Shown: positions 42,901 through 51,734, counted from the first letter of the stretch. The stretch: DNA of 64,000 nucleotides from Rapana venosa (GCA_028751875.1 CM054158.1:15907973-15971972); one strand, 5' to 3'. The notes: generated by a model from the letters alone, not told the origin. Numbers and translations are program-made.

Positions 42901-45777
42901 ATACCAAACAGCCTTGTTGTTCAAAAGCCCACTAAAATCAACAGATTCTTCTACTTTTCTCCTTCTTCTTCTTGTTCTTGTTCTTCTTGTTCTTCTTCTT
43001 CTTCTTCTTCTTGTTCTTCTTCTTCTTCTTCTTTGTCGAACGCTCAGACAGCCTCTAGGCCTATCGTTGTCTGTCATTTGAGTGAAAATGTGTTGCGCTG
43101 CCTATCATCACTTGACAAGTCAGGCCCAGTGCAATCCAACTTCGGCCTGGGAGAGGACTATTATCTTTTAATTTACTTTATTAATTAAGTCTCTTTGGGG
43201 AAAAAGAGGCAGGAGAATGGACCGAGTAGTCAGAAAATAGACCAGAAGAAGGTGACTGGAAGGAATGGAACAAGGCAAAAACAAAGAGAGGGATAGAAAT
43301 GAGGGAACATCTAGCACATAGGCCTAATAATTTGCAGGTGGCGATGCTGTTTTATACGGACAAGCCCTCGGCATCCCCCACAGGATAGGCAGATTCTAAA
43401 TAATTATATAGTAGGTCACGGAGACTGGATAGCTAAGTAGCCAGAGCACTCGCTCGATCCAAGCATTCAGTGTGATCACCTCGTGGAAGGGTGACTATTC
43501 CAAGAGACAGGAACAGGAAAGAAAAGCTTGAAATTTCTCCTGTATGTCTCTCATAAACTGTGATACCGGACCAAAACAAGTTTTCGGGTGGGGGTGGGGG
43601 TGGGGGACCTACAGAAGAATGGACCAAGAAGGCAGAAAAAAGACAAGAAGGAGCCGACAGGAAGAAAAGAAACAAAAAGCTACACTCCTGCTTTAGATTT
43701 TTGGCACTTTCACCTCTGGGTTTTTTTCTGTACGACTCACAATTTATACGGTACATAGGCTGTTAAGGCAGCCACAGAAGTAAAAAACCACTTTTTGAGA
43801 AAGACTAGCCTCTGACTCAAAACTCATGTGACTTTTGCACAAATTTGGTAGGTTTGAATGGGGTTTTTTTCAGCAAAGACTGTAACCCTCTTAGTCCTTT
43901 GTCGTCTGCTTGCTTCCTAACCGCTGTATGCATACACGCAGTATCAACAGTGTAGGAGGAACACAAGCAGTCCTCATTTTGATGACCATTCCCAACTTTC
44001 TCGTGACTACCTGGTATTGTTCTATGTCTTTAATCCTCCCCCCCCCCCCCCCCCTCCAAAAAACAAGTGCACAGTGCATTTTTTCATACTTTAAAAAAAA
44101 GTGAAAATCACACACAAAAATTTCCGACTAGCACTGTAGGTAAGATACTACATGGCCCGGAAGTTACTACAGGAGTGTAACCAAACAGATGAAAAGGCAG
44201 ATATAGAAAAGAGGGAATTTATATCAATAATGTCATACGTGCAGCACTCTCGTGCTTGCGGGGGCCTGGCACAGTTGCTGATTCAGAATTGGTGTATTTT
44301 TGTGGTGGCCCCAGGCGCTCAAGTAGTATGGCTTGCGACCACAGTCCCTAAGTCTGAGAAATTCCGCTGGGACAATACTAAAATCTCAAACAAAAAAATC
44401 AAAGAAAAGAGGGAATTCCAAGCATAGATTTTCCAGAGGGTGAGGATACTATCTTTACTGACATGCCCCCCCCCCCCCCCCCCCCCCCTATCCCCATGGG
44501 GAGGGGGCTCTTTCTTCTTCTTCTTCTTTTTATTTTTATTCTTTATTAATTAATGATCTCAGAGAGCCACCGGATAGAGCGAATTTAGGGACTGCATCAT
44601 GTATAGTATTCCTCCTATGGCCGTTAATGCAACATCGCCAACCTCAGATACACTGATGATTTGGCACTCATGGCCAATGATTTTACACACTAATTGGAAG
44701 AATTCTCCACTGAGACGATCGCATACCTCCCTAGGCTGGGACTGTAATACAATCTACAACAGTTTATAACTCACGCCTCTACTCTGGATAGGGAGGGGGG
44801 AGAGGGTCGTCACATCATCGCTGACTATATTATAGTCAATAATTACATGCACATTACTTTTAGGCTACCTGACCAAATTCTTGTTGTTTCGCCTTGAGTT
44901 TGCTTGTGCTCAAAAGGAAACGGTATTCCATAGACTTCATGCAACAATTCAAAACAGACGAATGATTTTTTTCTCAACTTCGTATCAATTCAAAGCAGAT
45001 GAATTAATTTTTCTCAATTTCTCCTGCCTGTGCTTGCACTCTAAGTGTATGGCAATGTCTGGGTTATTATCTAGCTAAAACTGACCGCTTGGCTGGATAT
45101 AAACCTATGACATCCCTTATTTCCTTTCAACAAGATCCCCAAACATCAGGCACAACATTCATTAGGCGTTAATTTTCTCCTACCTATACGTAGGGTATTT
45201 TTGTGCGGCATATTATTTCAATAATATTTTCTTTCTTTTTATCATTGTCTTTCGAGGGCAATTTTAAAAGGCCACAAGAATGTAAAATATTCTCGTGAAT
45301 GGGATTGACATTTGTAAATTCTGAAAAGCGTCTCACTGTAAGACACCACCAAGGACACAGTTTTACTTACTACCCTGGGTCGGCTGATAAAAGCTCATAC
45401 AAAAGTTAAAACTCTTAATTGTTGAAGCCCCTGTTTTCTTATTAACATGCTTTATTATATTTCTATCAACATATCCTGATGGTACTCGAGCAAGTAAGAA
45501 AAAAAAAATAATCATCACCCGTTAAACATACAGCAAATCATTAAAAAAAAAATTCAGTAGCCTCAGATATTGGCCAGGTTTTTAACAAAGACGATCAGTG
45601 ACGGGAACATTCACGGTCTTGCAACTTGGTAACAAATAATATATTATGATCACACCAAACTCACCACTGATGGTAATACATGCGAAAAAGATACACTAGC
45701 TACTGAAAACAGTACAAAACAATGAAAAAATAACGCAACTCACCTAAAAAAGAAACAATTGTGGGAACGATCTTCAT
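31560..45777 (-). CDS. PARP-like ADP-ribosyltransferase gene, minus copy (whole locus)
   Basis: Six exons on the minus strand mirror the plus gene in order, phase and, for exons 4 and 5, exact length. The start exon gives MKIVPTIVSFL and joins exon 2 in phase to continue GTLARLFLKVVYQIIAW, so the first 28 residues or so are hydrophobic with two or three basic residues. QPPENPDHVQYPDTW follows, then the PARP domain: RIVRVQNRDLWTRYC, RLFHSTHYKNVDSICQHGFQ, GKG-HYFTPD, and a poorly called last exon with HYPVFWVL. Exons 1-5 stay open and every junction fits. The HG dipeptide of the NAD pocket is HS here, which may weaken or abolish activity. The hydrophobic start suggests membrane or organelle targeting (inference). 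Introns hold LINE, SINE and minisatellite arrays that copy the gene's own splice donors. Confidence 0.65.
34345..34552 (+). repeat. Dispersed repeat D
   Basis: 'gttcgctaacggggagattttgcctataccacc' and 'gcagccacattccgacttc' match the reverse of 56515-56640. It lies back to back with the SINE that follows. Confidence 0.45.
34555..34805 (-). mobile_element. SINE family A, 3'-trimmed
   Basis: 'ctggcctactcttcggaaag' through 'tcggtttatagtctcatccc' to 'ggtggaaaatccc' and a damaged head. The 3' end is replaced by repeat D. A (GT)n run follows at 34806-34845. Confidence 0.7.
34846..35460. other. Intron 5 of minus gene, unassigned
   Basis: AT-rich with no exon or element signature. 'ggcatggttcttacacaaac' at 35215 recurs near 35861. 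Confidence 0.4.
35461..35792 (+). repeat. Dispersed repeat E, copy 1
   Basis: It matches 45020-45352 along the whole length (for example 'aagtgtatggcaatgt', 'ccccaaacatca', 'aaaaggccaca'). Neither copy codes for a protein I recognise. Both lie in introns of the minus PARP-like gene (introns 5 and 1). Confidence 0.7.
36201..36302 (-). CDS. Minus PARP-like gene, exon 5 (catalytic tyrosine)
   Basis: The acceptor GCTTTGATTTACAG is the same 14 bases as in the plus copy. The donor is ATATCCG|GTAAGT. Length 102 nt, phase 2-in/1-out as in the plus copy. It encodes HYFTPDRCRAHPFAIGAIRC and EEPGIFPPAGHI. The Y of HYF is kept. After TPD the two copies diverge quickly, consistent with relaxed constraint on this loop. 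Confidence 0.7.
36595..36955 (+). repeat. Dispersed repeat C, full copy
   Basis: 'ctggaaattgtgttacaatttcc', a CT-rich part, 'gggcctgatttgtcagg', 'gcctgagcgttcgacgatgacgac', 'ctctgacacctcgctcccc'. Other copies lie at 42955-43270 (minus), 52900-53100 and about 21125. It has no coding content. Confidence 0.6.
36949..37191 (-). other. Open frame of unknown meaning (80 codons)
   Basis: The frame begins MHLWDMFILNGFEETALMDD and ends with a stop at 36949. No family is recognised. 'HLWDM' recurs at 37480 in another open frame, so a local duplication inside a transposon is likely. It could be part of the DIRS-like element next door. Confidence 0.25.
37450..38060 (-). pseudogene. Possible DIRS/Ngaro-type retroelement fragment
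   Basis: Minus-strand frames contain 'FLGIELNSV', LRLLETLKVLKERHQATSSD and HFILCCGRWSQWYYPLTLAT. They resemble the RT to RNase H connection of tyrosine-recombinase retroelements (FLGIELD..., then a helix-rich segment). Stops interrupt the frame. I hold this only as a suggestion. Confidence 0.3.
38120..38335 (+). repeat. (GA)n/(CAGA)n microsatellite
   Basis: About 210 bases of GA with breaks 'ggggg', 'atcg', 'attgaa' and a (CAGA)n block at 38289-38318. Open frames rich in R/E or S/L here are artefacts. Confidence 0.9.
38580..38665 (-). mobile_element. SINE family A tail, triplicated
   Basis: Only the 3' end is present, and its last 22 bases occur three times: 'aggataatggaataagcactc', 'aggataatgaaataagcactc', 'tataatggaataagcacc'. 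Confidence 0.7.
38893..39044 (-). CDS. Minus PARP-like gene, exon 4
   Basis: Acceptor CATCTTTTGCTTCAG, donor GGCAAAG|GTGAGA, 152 nt. It encodes KKQEMEEKQGGAEVRQQRLF, then HSTHYKNVDSICQHGFQIDR. The histidine stays, but HGTS is HSTH: glycine to serine next to the histidine and serine to histidine two residues later. In active PARPs the glycine backbone contacts the nicotinamide amide, so binding may suffer (inference). SICQHGFQIDRPV matches the plus copy closely. Confidence 0.8.
39169..39300. repeat. (GT)n and poly-C/poly-A tracts
   Basis: (GT)n spans about 39169-39213. C-run and A-run sit together at about 39275-39305. 'gaaatcaaaatgatctttatt' between them mirrors a tail at 57500-57522. Confidence 0.7.
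39757..40075 (-). mobile_element. L2/CR1-like LINE 3' end, 5'-truncated
   Basis: On the minus strand: 'cttgtttcatctcatttttctg', 'caaaagccaaaaccc', (GT)n, 'gtacatttgaatttgtaaaaac', 'agcgctttgatttg', (ATT)n. It matches 60838-61170 piece by piece, including the internal CA microsatellite. Its truncated end forms part of the neighbouring 47-bp repeat unit. Confidence 0.7.
40076..40458 (-). repeat. 47-bp minisatellite carrying copies of the exon 3 splice donor
   Basis: The motif GCAATAG marks units at 40092, 40139, 40186, 40233, 40280, 40327, 40374 and 40422; the real exon end is the ninth at 40461. On the minus strand most units read CTATTGCAG|GTACAG or GTATAG, the exon 3 end plus its donor. The other half of the unit ('aagattctcccctc') matches the truncated LINE end at 40060-40075. 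The array therefore arose at the exon/LINE junction. Confidence 0.85.
40459..40634 (-). CDS. Minus PARP-like gene, exon 3
   Basis: Acceptor GCGCGTGTGTGCAG, donor CTATTGCAG|GTACAG. It starts in phase 0, as exon 2 requires, and ends with two nucleotides of the arginine codon completed by exon 4. It encodes AAVVGINLDLKSDEAQQISK, later RIVRVQNRDLWTRYC. The RVQN-x-x-LW-x-RY signature marks the first helix region of the PARP domain. Exon length is 176 nt against 169 in the plus copy. Confidence 0.8.
40635..40795 (+). repeat. (CA)n, (GC)n and (ATC)n microsatellites
   Basis: These lie directly upstream of minus exon 3, so the CA/CG-rich run forms its pyrimidine/purine-alternating acceptor tract. The ATC runs cover about 40700-40770. 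Confidence 0.8.
40982..41308 (+). mobile_element. SINE family A, rearranged copy
   Basis: Head 'ccgtggttagaacgttgcgccagcgatctgacgacccagg', core 'cggatgagattatagaccga', later 'aagagtaggctattt'. A G/T-rich filler (41198-41250) replaces part of the body. A G-run of about 17 bases precedes it. Confidence 0.75.
41311..41532. repeat. Inverted repeat made of SINE family A cores
   Basis: Arm 1 (41311-41398) is the family A core in reverse; arm 2 (about 41440-41530) is the same core forward. The arms match at roughly nine of ten positions over almost 90 bases. About 40 bases separate them. Confidence 0.8.
41560..42270 (-). repeat. Degenerate tandem copies of the exon 2 end and donor
   Basis: Four units downstream of exon 2 (in gene direction) resemble its last 80 bases plus donor. 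Marks are 'tcaagtgactggatg' (42205), 'tcagatgtctgagta' (42055), 'tcaaatgtctgggtg' (41800) and 'caactgtccgggtat' (41625), against 'ccaagtgtctgggta' in the exon. The donor's reverse (ACTTAC) is kept near 42006 and 42170. Stops fill the copies, so they are not coding now. Confidence 0.65.
42372..42577 (-). CDS. Minus PARP-like gene, exon 2
   Basis: Acceptor TCTTCTGTTGTTAG, donor AGGAAA|GTAAGTTCTG. It is 206 nt: two nucleotides plus 68 codons. It encodes GTLARLFLKVVYQIIAWPNA, a serine/threonine-rich stretch (SSSTDPSTTT), and QPPENPDHVQYPDTW. It aligns with plus exon 2 at both ends; the extra 36 nt are the S/T-rich stretch. Confidence 0.75.
42697..42797 (+). CDS. Orphan exon-like frame on the plus strand
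   Basis: A branch-like CTAAC and acceptor ACCATTACAG precede it, and the strong donor TTCCAG|GTGAGT follows. Between them 33 codons stay open (YDKGILSMSAHIINVQFF...), entering with two nucleotides and leaving in phase 0. No homologous domain is recognised. It lies 120 bases from minus exon 2 on the opposite strand. It may be an exon of a nested gene or chance. Confidence 0.3.
42955..43270 (-). repeat. Dispersed repeat C (minus), with (TTC)n
   Basis: (CTT/TTC)n at 42958-43033, then 'cgaacgctcagacagcc', 'tgacaagtcaggcccagtg', 'cttcggcctgggagag'. It is the reverse of 36595-36860. Confidence 0.6.
43271..44555. other. Intron 1 of minus gene: no gene recognised
   Basis: C-runs lie at 44037-44054 and 44467-44488 and a G-rich run at 43588-43606. 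Open frames here lack family features. Confidence 0.5.
44560..44745 (+). pseudogene. LINE reverse-transcriptase motif C fragment
   Basis: NIANLRYTDDLALMANDFT is the YxDD catalytic block of a Jockey-like RT (YTDD in place of the usual YADD), followed by a stop and LEEFSTETIA. Only about 60 codons remain. Confidence 0.55.
45020..45352 (+). repeat. Dispersed repeat E, copy 2
   Basis: It matches 35461-35792 throughout with many substitutions; see that copy. Confidence 0.7.
45744..45777 (-). CDS. Minus PARP-like gene, exon 1 (start codon)
   Basis: On the minus strand CACTGACAGG precedes ATGAAGATCGTTCCC, and the exon ends TTTTTTAG|GTGAGTTG. It encodes MKIVPTIVSFL plus the first base of a glycine codon that exon 2 completes, so the phase is exact. 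A leader without an upstream ATG in frame extends to about 45930. The hydrophobic run continues into exon 2. The plus copy's exon 1 is the homologous MFSLL. Confidence 0.6.
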
Positions 45778-45860
45778 CCTGTCAGTGTTTCTTTCTCTAT
45801 GGACTATCTCCAGAGCTGTCCACATGTGGTCCCCGAAACATGTGACTTAACACAATCAAC

Positions 45861-45870
45861 TTTCTCTTTC
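45861..45870 (-). promoter_or_regulatory. ISRE-like element upstream of the minus PARP-like gene
   Basis: The minus strand reads GAAAGAGAAA, an exact GAAANNGAAA core, about 85 bases before the start codon. Interferon regulatory factors bind such sites. A second GA-rich stretch (GAAAGAAAC) lies nearer the start. The match is short and could be chance. Confidence 0.3.
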
Positions 45871-46299
45871 TCAGCTGTTTCCGCTACCAGTCTATGGCAA
45901 GCTTGTCGTGCTAAAAGAATGAAAAATTTGGTTTACCCTTACCTTCTTCCTTACCTCTGAGAGAAGTTACTGGAGCACTGCGTTGCATTTCTCAGGCAGT
46001 GTGTTGTGGGCAAGTTGATTCTGGTGAGTTTATCCCTGTTTGCATTATCAGGGCGCATGCTGGGCATGATTGTATCGTTCATATAATTGGTTATATAGAT
46101 GATCTATTCTTTTACTATGATAAATGGATAGGCTGTTGCCAATAACGTTCGAAATGAAAATAAAGGCAGGTTCTTTTCAACATGAAATCAGTATTTTCAA
46201 GAAGCAAAGGTTGTTGTGTCTCCTTTGGGGGAAGGAGGGGTGGACGGGGGTAGTCTATCCTGTATGAGTAAACAGAAGCATGGAGGAATTTTCAACAGT

Positions 46300-49200
46300 A
46301 ATTTATGTATATAACTCCGCCATGGCCGGTCCCAAGCCCCGATGAGAAAGGAGGAGGGTTGGGAGAGGAAGGGTCCTCGCCAAGAAGATGTATGACGCCG
46401 TGTGGTGAAAGCCGTGAGTCTATGGAAGCCACAAAGCCGACCCCCCTTTTATCAACCAGGACCACCAACGTCGGAACATGGAATGTGAGGACCATGTATG
46501 AGACGGGAAAAACAACACAAGTAGCAGCAGAGATGAAAAGCTATAACCTCACATTGCTTGGCATCAGTGAGACCCCTTGGACCCAGTCAGGACAAAGGAG
46601 ACTGCTCACTGGAGAGATGCTGCTTTATTCTGGCCACGAAGAAGACAACACTCCACACACAGAAGGCGTAGCGCTCATGTTGTCAAGACCTGCGCAGGGA
46701 GCCCTGATAGGATGGGAAGCACACGGATCAAGAATCATCGCGGCATCCTTCAGGACTAAGAAGAAGAAGATCAAGATGAACATCATCCAGTGTTATAGGC
46801 CTACTAATGACGCGATGAAGAACCCAAAGATCAATTCTATGACAGACTGCAGAACGTCATTGCCAAGTATCCAGAAAACATCCTCACAGGTGATTTCAAT
46901 GCCACGATCGGGACAAGACAACACGGAATGCGAGGAAGTGATGGGAAGACACCGATTAGGAGAGATGAATGAGAATGGTGAGAGATTTGTAGACTTTTGT
47001 GCTATCAACAATCTGGTCATCGGTGGCAGCATTTTTCCCCCACAGAAGAGTACATAAGGCCACCTGGGTATCACCAAATCATGTGACTGAGAACCAGATC
47101 GACCATATCTGCATGGCCAAGAAATTCAGGAGATCTCTACAGGATGTAAGGGTGAAAAGAGGAGCAGACATTGCATCTGACCACCACCTTTTGGTAGCCA
47201 GGCTGAAGCTAAAGCTGAAGAAGAACTGGATGGAAGCAACAACAAACAGGTAGAAGTACAACACCAGCCTGCTGAAAGACACAGAGATAAATGAAGAATT
47301 CAAGCTGTCCCTCACCAACAAGTACCAAGTACTACAAGAACTGCTTGAAGAAGAGACTGACATCGAGAGCCAGTGGAAGAAAGTGAAAGAGACACTGACG
47401 TCAACTTGTCAGGAAGTAGTGGGCCCCAAGAAGGAATGGATAAAGGCAGTCACAATGGGCAAGATTGAGAAGAGAAAGCAGAAGAAAGCAGCAGTAAACA
47501 ACAGCCGGACAAGAGCGGCAAAGGCCAAGGCACAAGCAGACTTCACAGAAGCCAACAGAGAAGTCAAGAGGAGCGCAAGAATAGACAAGCGCAAATACAT
47601 CGACAGCCTGGCAGAGGAAGCCGATGAAGCAGCAGCCAGTAACAACATGAAGCTGCTGTATGACACCACTAAGAAACTCTCAGGGAAGTACAGCAGGCCT
47701 GAGCGACCAGTCAAAGACAAGAAAGGAAACACCATCCTGGGAACAGAGGGACAACTGAACAGATGGGCAGAGCACTTTGAGGAACTCCTGAACAGATCCG
47801 TCCCTTCAAACCCCCCTGGACATCGACCCTGCTGATAGAGACCTAGACATCAACTGTGAGCAACCAACCAGGGAGGAGATCAGGAAAGCCATCAAAAATG
47901 CTGAGAATGGCAAGGCAGCAGGACCAGACAACATCAAAGCTGGAGCACTCAAGGCAGATCTGGAGACTACAGTAGAGATGCTGTACCCTCTCTTTGGGAA
48001 GATTTGGGAAGAGGAGGAAGTACCATCAGACTGGAAGGGAGGGCTACCTCATCAAGCTACACAAGAAAGGAGACCTCAGCAACTGTGCCAACTATAGAGG
48101 GATAACGCTTCTGTCGGTGCCAGGAAAGGTCTTTAACAGGATCCTCCTGGAGAGAATGAAAAATATAGTCGACCTTCTCCTCCAAGACCAGCAGGCCAGC
48201 TTCCGCCAGAACAGATCATGCGTAGATCAGATTGCCACCTTGCGCATCATCGTTGAGCAATCTTTAGAGTGGAACTCGTCTTTATACATCAACTTTGTTG
48301 ATTATGAGAAAGCATTCGACAGTGTGGATCGCAACACCCTCTGGAAATTGCTTCGCCACCATGGAGTGCCAATCAAACTGGTCAACTTGATCAAGAAGCC
48401 CTACGAAAGAATGACCTCCCAGGTGGTCCATGAAGGACAACTCACAAACAGCTTTGAGGTGAAGACCAGAGTCAGACAAGGCTGTCTCCTGTCACCCTTT
48501 CTCTTCCTCCTGGCGATCGATTGGACCATGAAGACATCAACAGCATGCAGAAGAAATGGAATCCAGTGGACACTGTGGGACCAGCTGGATGATCTCGACT
48601 TTGCAGACGACCTGGCCCTGCTTTCCCACAGCCGCCAACAGATGCAGGACAAGACTACAGAACTAGCAGCCACCTCATTACAAGTTGGTGTCAAGATCCA
48701 TGAAGGCAAAACCAAGATTCTCAAGATCAACGCAGCGAGTGAGGACCCAGTCACACTAAATGGGAAGAGCTGGAAGAAGTAAGACATTCACGTACCTGGG
48801 TAGCATCATTAACATGCAGGGCGGCACAGACGCAGACGTCAGAGCAAGAATTGGCAAGGCGAGGGCAGCGTACTTGCAGCTGAAGAACATCTGGAGTTCC
48901 AAGGTGGTGTTAACCCGCACAAAGATCAGGCTGTTCAACTCCAACGTCAAGTCAGTCCTACTATATGGAGCGGAGCCATGGAGGACAACAAAGACCACCA
49001 TCAAGAAAGTGCAGACCTTCATCAACAGCTGCCTGAGACGAATCCTCCAGATCCACTGGCCTGACACCATCAGCAACGCAAACCTGTGGCAACGTACCAA
49101 CCAGCTGCCAGCCGAGAATGAAATCCGGCGCAGGAGATGGGGATGGATCAGGCACACCCTGAGAAAGCCAGCTAGCAACATCACAAGGCAGGCACTATCA

Positions 49201-49390
49201 TGGAACCCCCAGGGAAAACGAAAAAGAGGAAGGCCAAGAAACACCTGACGACGTGACCTTGAGGCAGAAACCAAGAAGATGGGATATACCTGGAGACAGC
49301 TGGAGAGAATAGCCCAGGACAGATGACTCTGGCGGACTGTTGTCGGCCGCCTATTGTCCAGGGGGAGTGATGGGCCTAAGTAAGTAAAGT
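46300..49390 (+). mobile_element. Nearly full-length RTE-like LINE, inactivated
   Basis: The element runs from a 5' region near 46300 to a 3' end 'gggggagtgatgggcctaag' with a (TAAG)n/A-rich tail. Endonuclease: NVGTWNVRTMYETGKTTQVA, LLGISETPW, then NHVTENQIDHICM and SDHHLLVARLKLK. Linker: a basic coiled region at 47380-47830. RT: ANYRGITLLSVPGKVFNRIL, YINFVDYEKAFDSVD, DLDFADDLALLSH. C-terminus: [14 protein letters not shown] and [10 protein letters not shown]. It copies itself by target-primed reverse transcription when intact. Frame changes near 46860-47040, 47820 and 48040 and stops at 47253 and 48780 break the ORF. It shares its family with the copy at 12.3-15.4 kb. Confidence 0.85.
47994..48782 (+). 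pseudogene. Reverse transcriptase segment of the LINE
   Basis: This is the longest open part (262 codons). Motif 1 YRGITLLSVPGK, motif 2 QASFRQNRSCVDQIATLRII, motif A FVDYEKAFDSVD (catalytic D), motif B RQGCLLSPFLFLLAIDW and motif C FADD (catalytic pair) follow in correct order. All catalytic aspartates are present, but the frame is cut off from the endonuclease upstream and the tail downstream. Confidence 0.85.
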
Positions 49391-49716
49391 AAATAATTTA
49401 TGTATAATTAAATAAAAAGATCAAAGCAGAGGGATATTATTTTCTATCTTGCACTTTGAATTAGTAACTATAATAACAAGTAGCAAAAACTATCTACAGC
49501 TGCAACCAGTAACTTTTTTTAAAATAAAAAATATGAAAAAGCCTTTTTGTGTGTTTGTTGTACACTATATCTGCCAGTAAATGTTTTAAAAATGAAAAAG
49601 TTTGAGTTTTGTTGGGATTGTTTGTTGTTGCTGTTGCTATTGTAAATGTGGGCATGTAAGCTGTGTTTTTCACCTTGAAACAAAAACAAAATCAGTTAAA
49701 AGAAAAATAGCAAGAC

Positions 49717-49778
49717 TCTCTCTCTCTCTCTCTCTCTCTCAAATCTCTCTCATCTCTCTCTCCTCTCTCTCATCTCTC

Positions 49779-49812
<34 letters not shown>

Positions 49813-49925
49813 TGTGTGTGTGTGTGTGTGTGTGTTGTGTGTGTGTGTGTGTGTGTGTGTTGTGTGTGTGTGTGAGGTGTGTGTGTGTGGTGTGTGTGAG
49901 AGAGAGAGAGAGAGAGGAGAGAGAG

Positions 49926-49977
<52 letters not shown>
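49717..49977. repeat. (TC)n-(TG)n-(AG)n composite microsatellite
   Basis: About 90 bases of TC, then about 95 of TG, then about 70 of AG. The TC and AG arms are complementary, so a single strand could fold into a long hairpin with a TG loop. Confidence 0.9.
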
Positions 49978-49978
<1 letters not shown>

Positions 49979-50084
49979 TTTTTTTGTTTGTTGGTTAAGT
50001 TTTCTAATCAGTAGTCCATTTCCAATATTAAGCTGAAAACTTTCAAACACACACGCAAAAATAAAATAATTTTTCCATACACAA

Positions 50085-50145
50085 AACTCTCACTATTGGT
50101 GAACATGGGAGATCTAGCTGATGAACAAGAAAAAAGAGAGAGAAA
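50085..50145 (-). repeat. Dispersed repeat D scrap
   Basis: 'aaactctcactattggtgaac' and 'gagatctagctgatgaac' match 56600-56640. Confidence 0.4.
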
Positions 50146-50419
50146 AGCTCAAATCCAGGGAATATAATGAAAACAAAGAAACATAAAAAAAATGTTTTCT
50201 TTGTATGTTTGATCATTTCATCTCTCCCATAACCCTTTCATGAGTTGTTGGACATTGATGTGAATTTTTCAAGCCATGTCTCATGAACAAGTTGAACCTT
50301 GCGAGCCCAACCTTCTCTAGGAATAGGGTACATGCTAGGAAGGTTTATGTTTGTAATTTCATAACGTACCGATCGCTGGTATGAATCACGGGATCTTTAG
50401 CTACATATTTGATGCTCTG

Positions 50420-50985
50420 CATGATTCAGATTCAGATTCAGATTCAGAATATTTTATTGCCATTTAAGTCATGTAGACTTATTTGACACAACAAAAACAT
50501 CAACTATAATTATTATCTATTTTGGCTAAAAGTGATGTACACTAAAAACATGTTGTATTCTACTTCTCTTTTTCTCTTTTTTCAAAACACTCATACACAT
50601 ATCTGATGATATCTGCTTGATATATATCAACTGTGATTATGTCACTTAATTTATGTACACAGTTTTTTGCGTTCTTTGTCTTTCGTTTTGATTTTTAATA
50701 ACAAATTATTTCTGAGTTCATCATATAAAATGCATTCATCAAGTAAATGAAATTCATCTTCAATTTTGTTACAGTGTCTACATTTTCTGTCCTCTCTGGA
50801 TATATTTTGGTGTCTCCCTTTCTCTATCATTAAATTGTGACAGCTTGTGCGAAATTTACAATATGTTTTCTTATGAGTTTTGTTTTCATAGTTTACTAAG
50901 TATGGTTCCAATCTGTATTCTTTGGTAGCAAAATTTGCATGGGTATTTTGGATATGAAGAGATTGCCCTGTTCACAATGGTGTTC
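50420..50985 (-). mobile_element. Jockey-like LINE 3' part with (TCTGAA)n tail
   Basis: The minus strand encodes HIQNTHANFATKEYRLEPYL, then CKFRTSCHNLMIEKGRHQN, then CRHCNKIEDEFHLLDECILY. The C-x2-C-x8-H-x4-C block is the C-terminal zinc motif of this LINE type. A stop follows at 50651, then an untranslated end, 'tggcaataaaatattctga' and (ATCTGA)n at 50425-50450. The 5' part is missing. Confidence 0.75.
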
Positions 50986-50993
50986 AAATTTTT

Positions 50994-51116
50994 ATGCGGA
51001 GTATGGCCATTCTGTGCTTGGCGAAAACAAAACTTCCGGTGTATACACTGAAGGAGAAAGAAGTACCAGGCATGCTAGAGGCCAACGTGGTTGAGTTCCA
51101 AGCTGTATCAGTCACA
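50994..51116 (+). CDS. Candidate first coding exon of the zinc-finger gene
   Basis: From ATG at 50994 (or the in-frame ATG at 51003) 38-41 codons stay open: MAILCLAKTKLPVYTLKEKE... ending VSVT at a moderate donor ACA|GTAAAT. It ends in phase 0, the phase in which exon 56926-57012 begins. An ACTTCCGG motif lies inside. The link across 5.8 kb is speculative. Confidence 0.25.
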
Positions 51117-51734
51117 GTAAATATCGACTAACTTTTGTATCTGTAAGATATTTTCCAGTTAGAAACATGCCCCCAATATCAAGGTTTTCTGTCCTTTAAA
51201 AAAACAACCTATAAGGGCTAGGTTGGATGGGATGGCCAGCAAATCTTGTAGCATAGATATTAGATAACATTTATTAATATTATTGATCGAGATTATCATC
51301 AGCATCGGACACCAGTCAGTCGATTCACTGTTTTGTATGCAGAGAAATTTCGCTAAATCTATCATTAATAAATAATGTTCTTTGATGAGAATATGATTGC
51401 ACCAGCAGTGTATCAGCAAATAATGGAACATGTTACATTTACAATGTTGCTTTTTTCTTCTTATGAATTTTTTCCCTTTTTGTTGTTGTTTGTTAGGCCT
51501 GTTTCAGTACTTGTTAAGCTACATGGGACTGTTTCTTGTTTAGATATTCCAGAAATATTGTTATGCCAAAAGCTGGAACTTATAGAAGCTTGAATCAGAC
51601 TCAGAGTACAAACTTGCTCATTAAAAACAATAAAATCAAGGACAGGCACATGGGTGTATAGTCTGTATATAAATTATAATGCAAGTGCATCACATTCACA
51701 TGATAATATTAAACAAAGACAGGAAGACTCAAAA

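Noticed and set aside
43415..43520. tRNA-like stretch 'gatagctaagtagccagagcactcgc'
   Set aside because: No proper B box follows and no cloverleaf closes; not called as tRNA or SINE.
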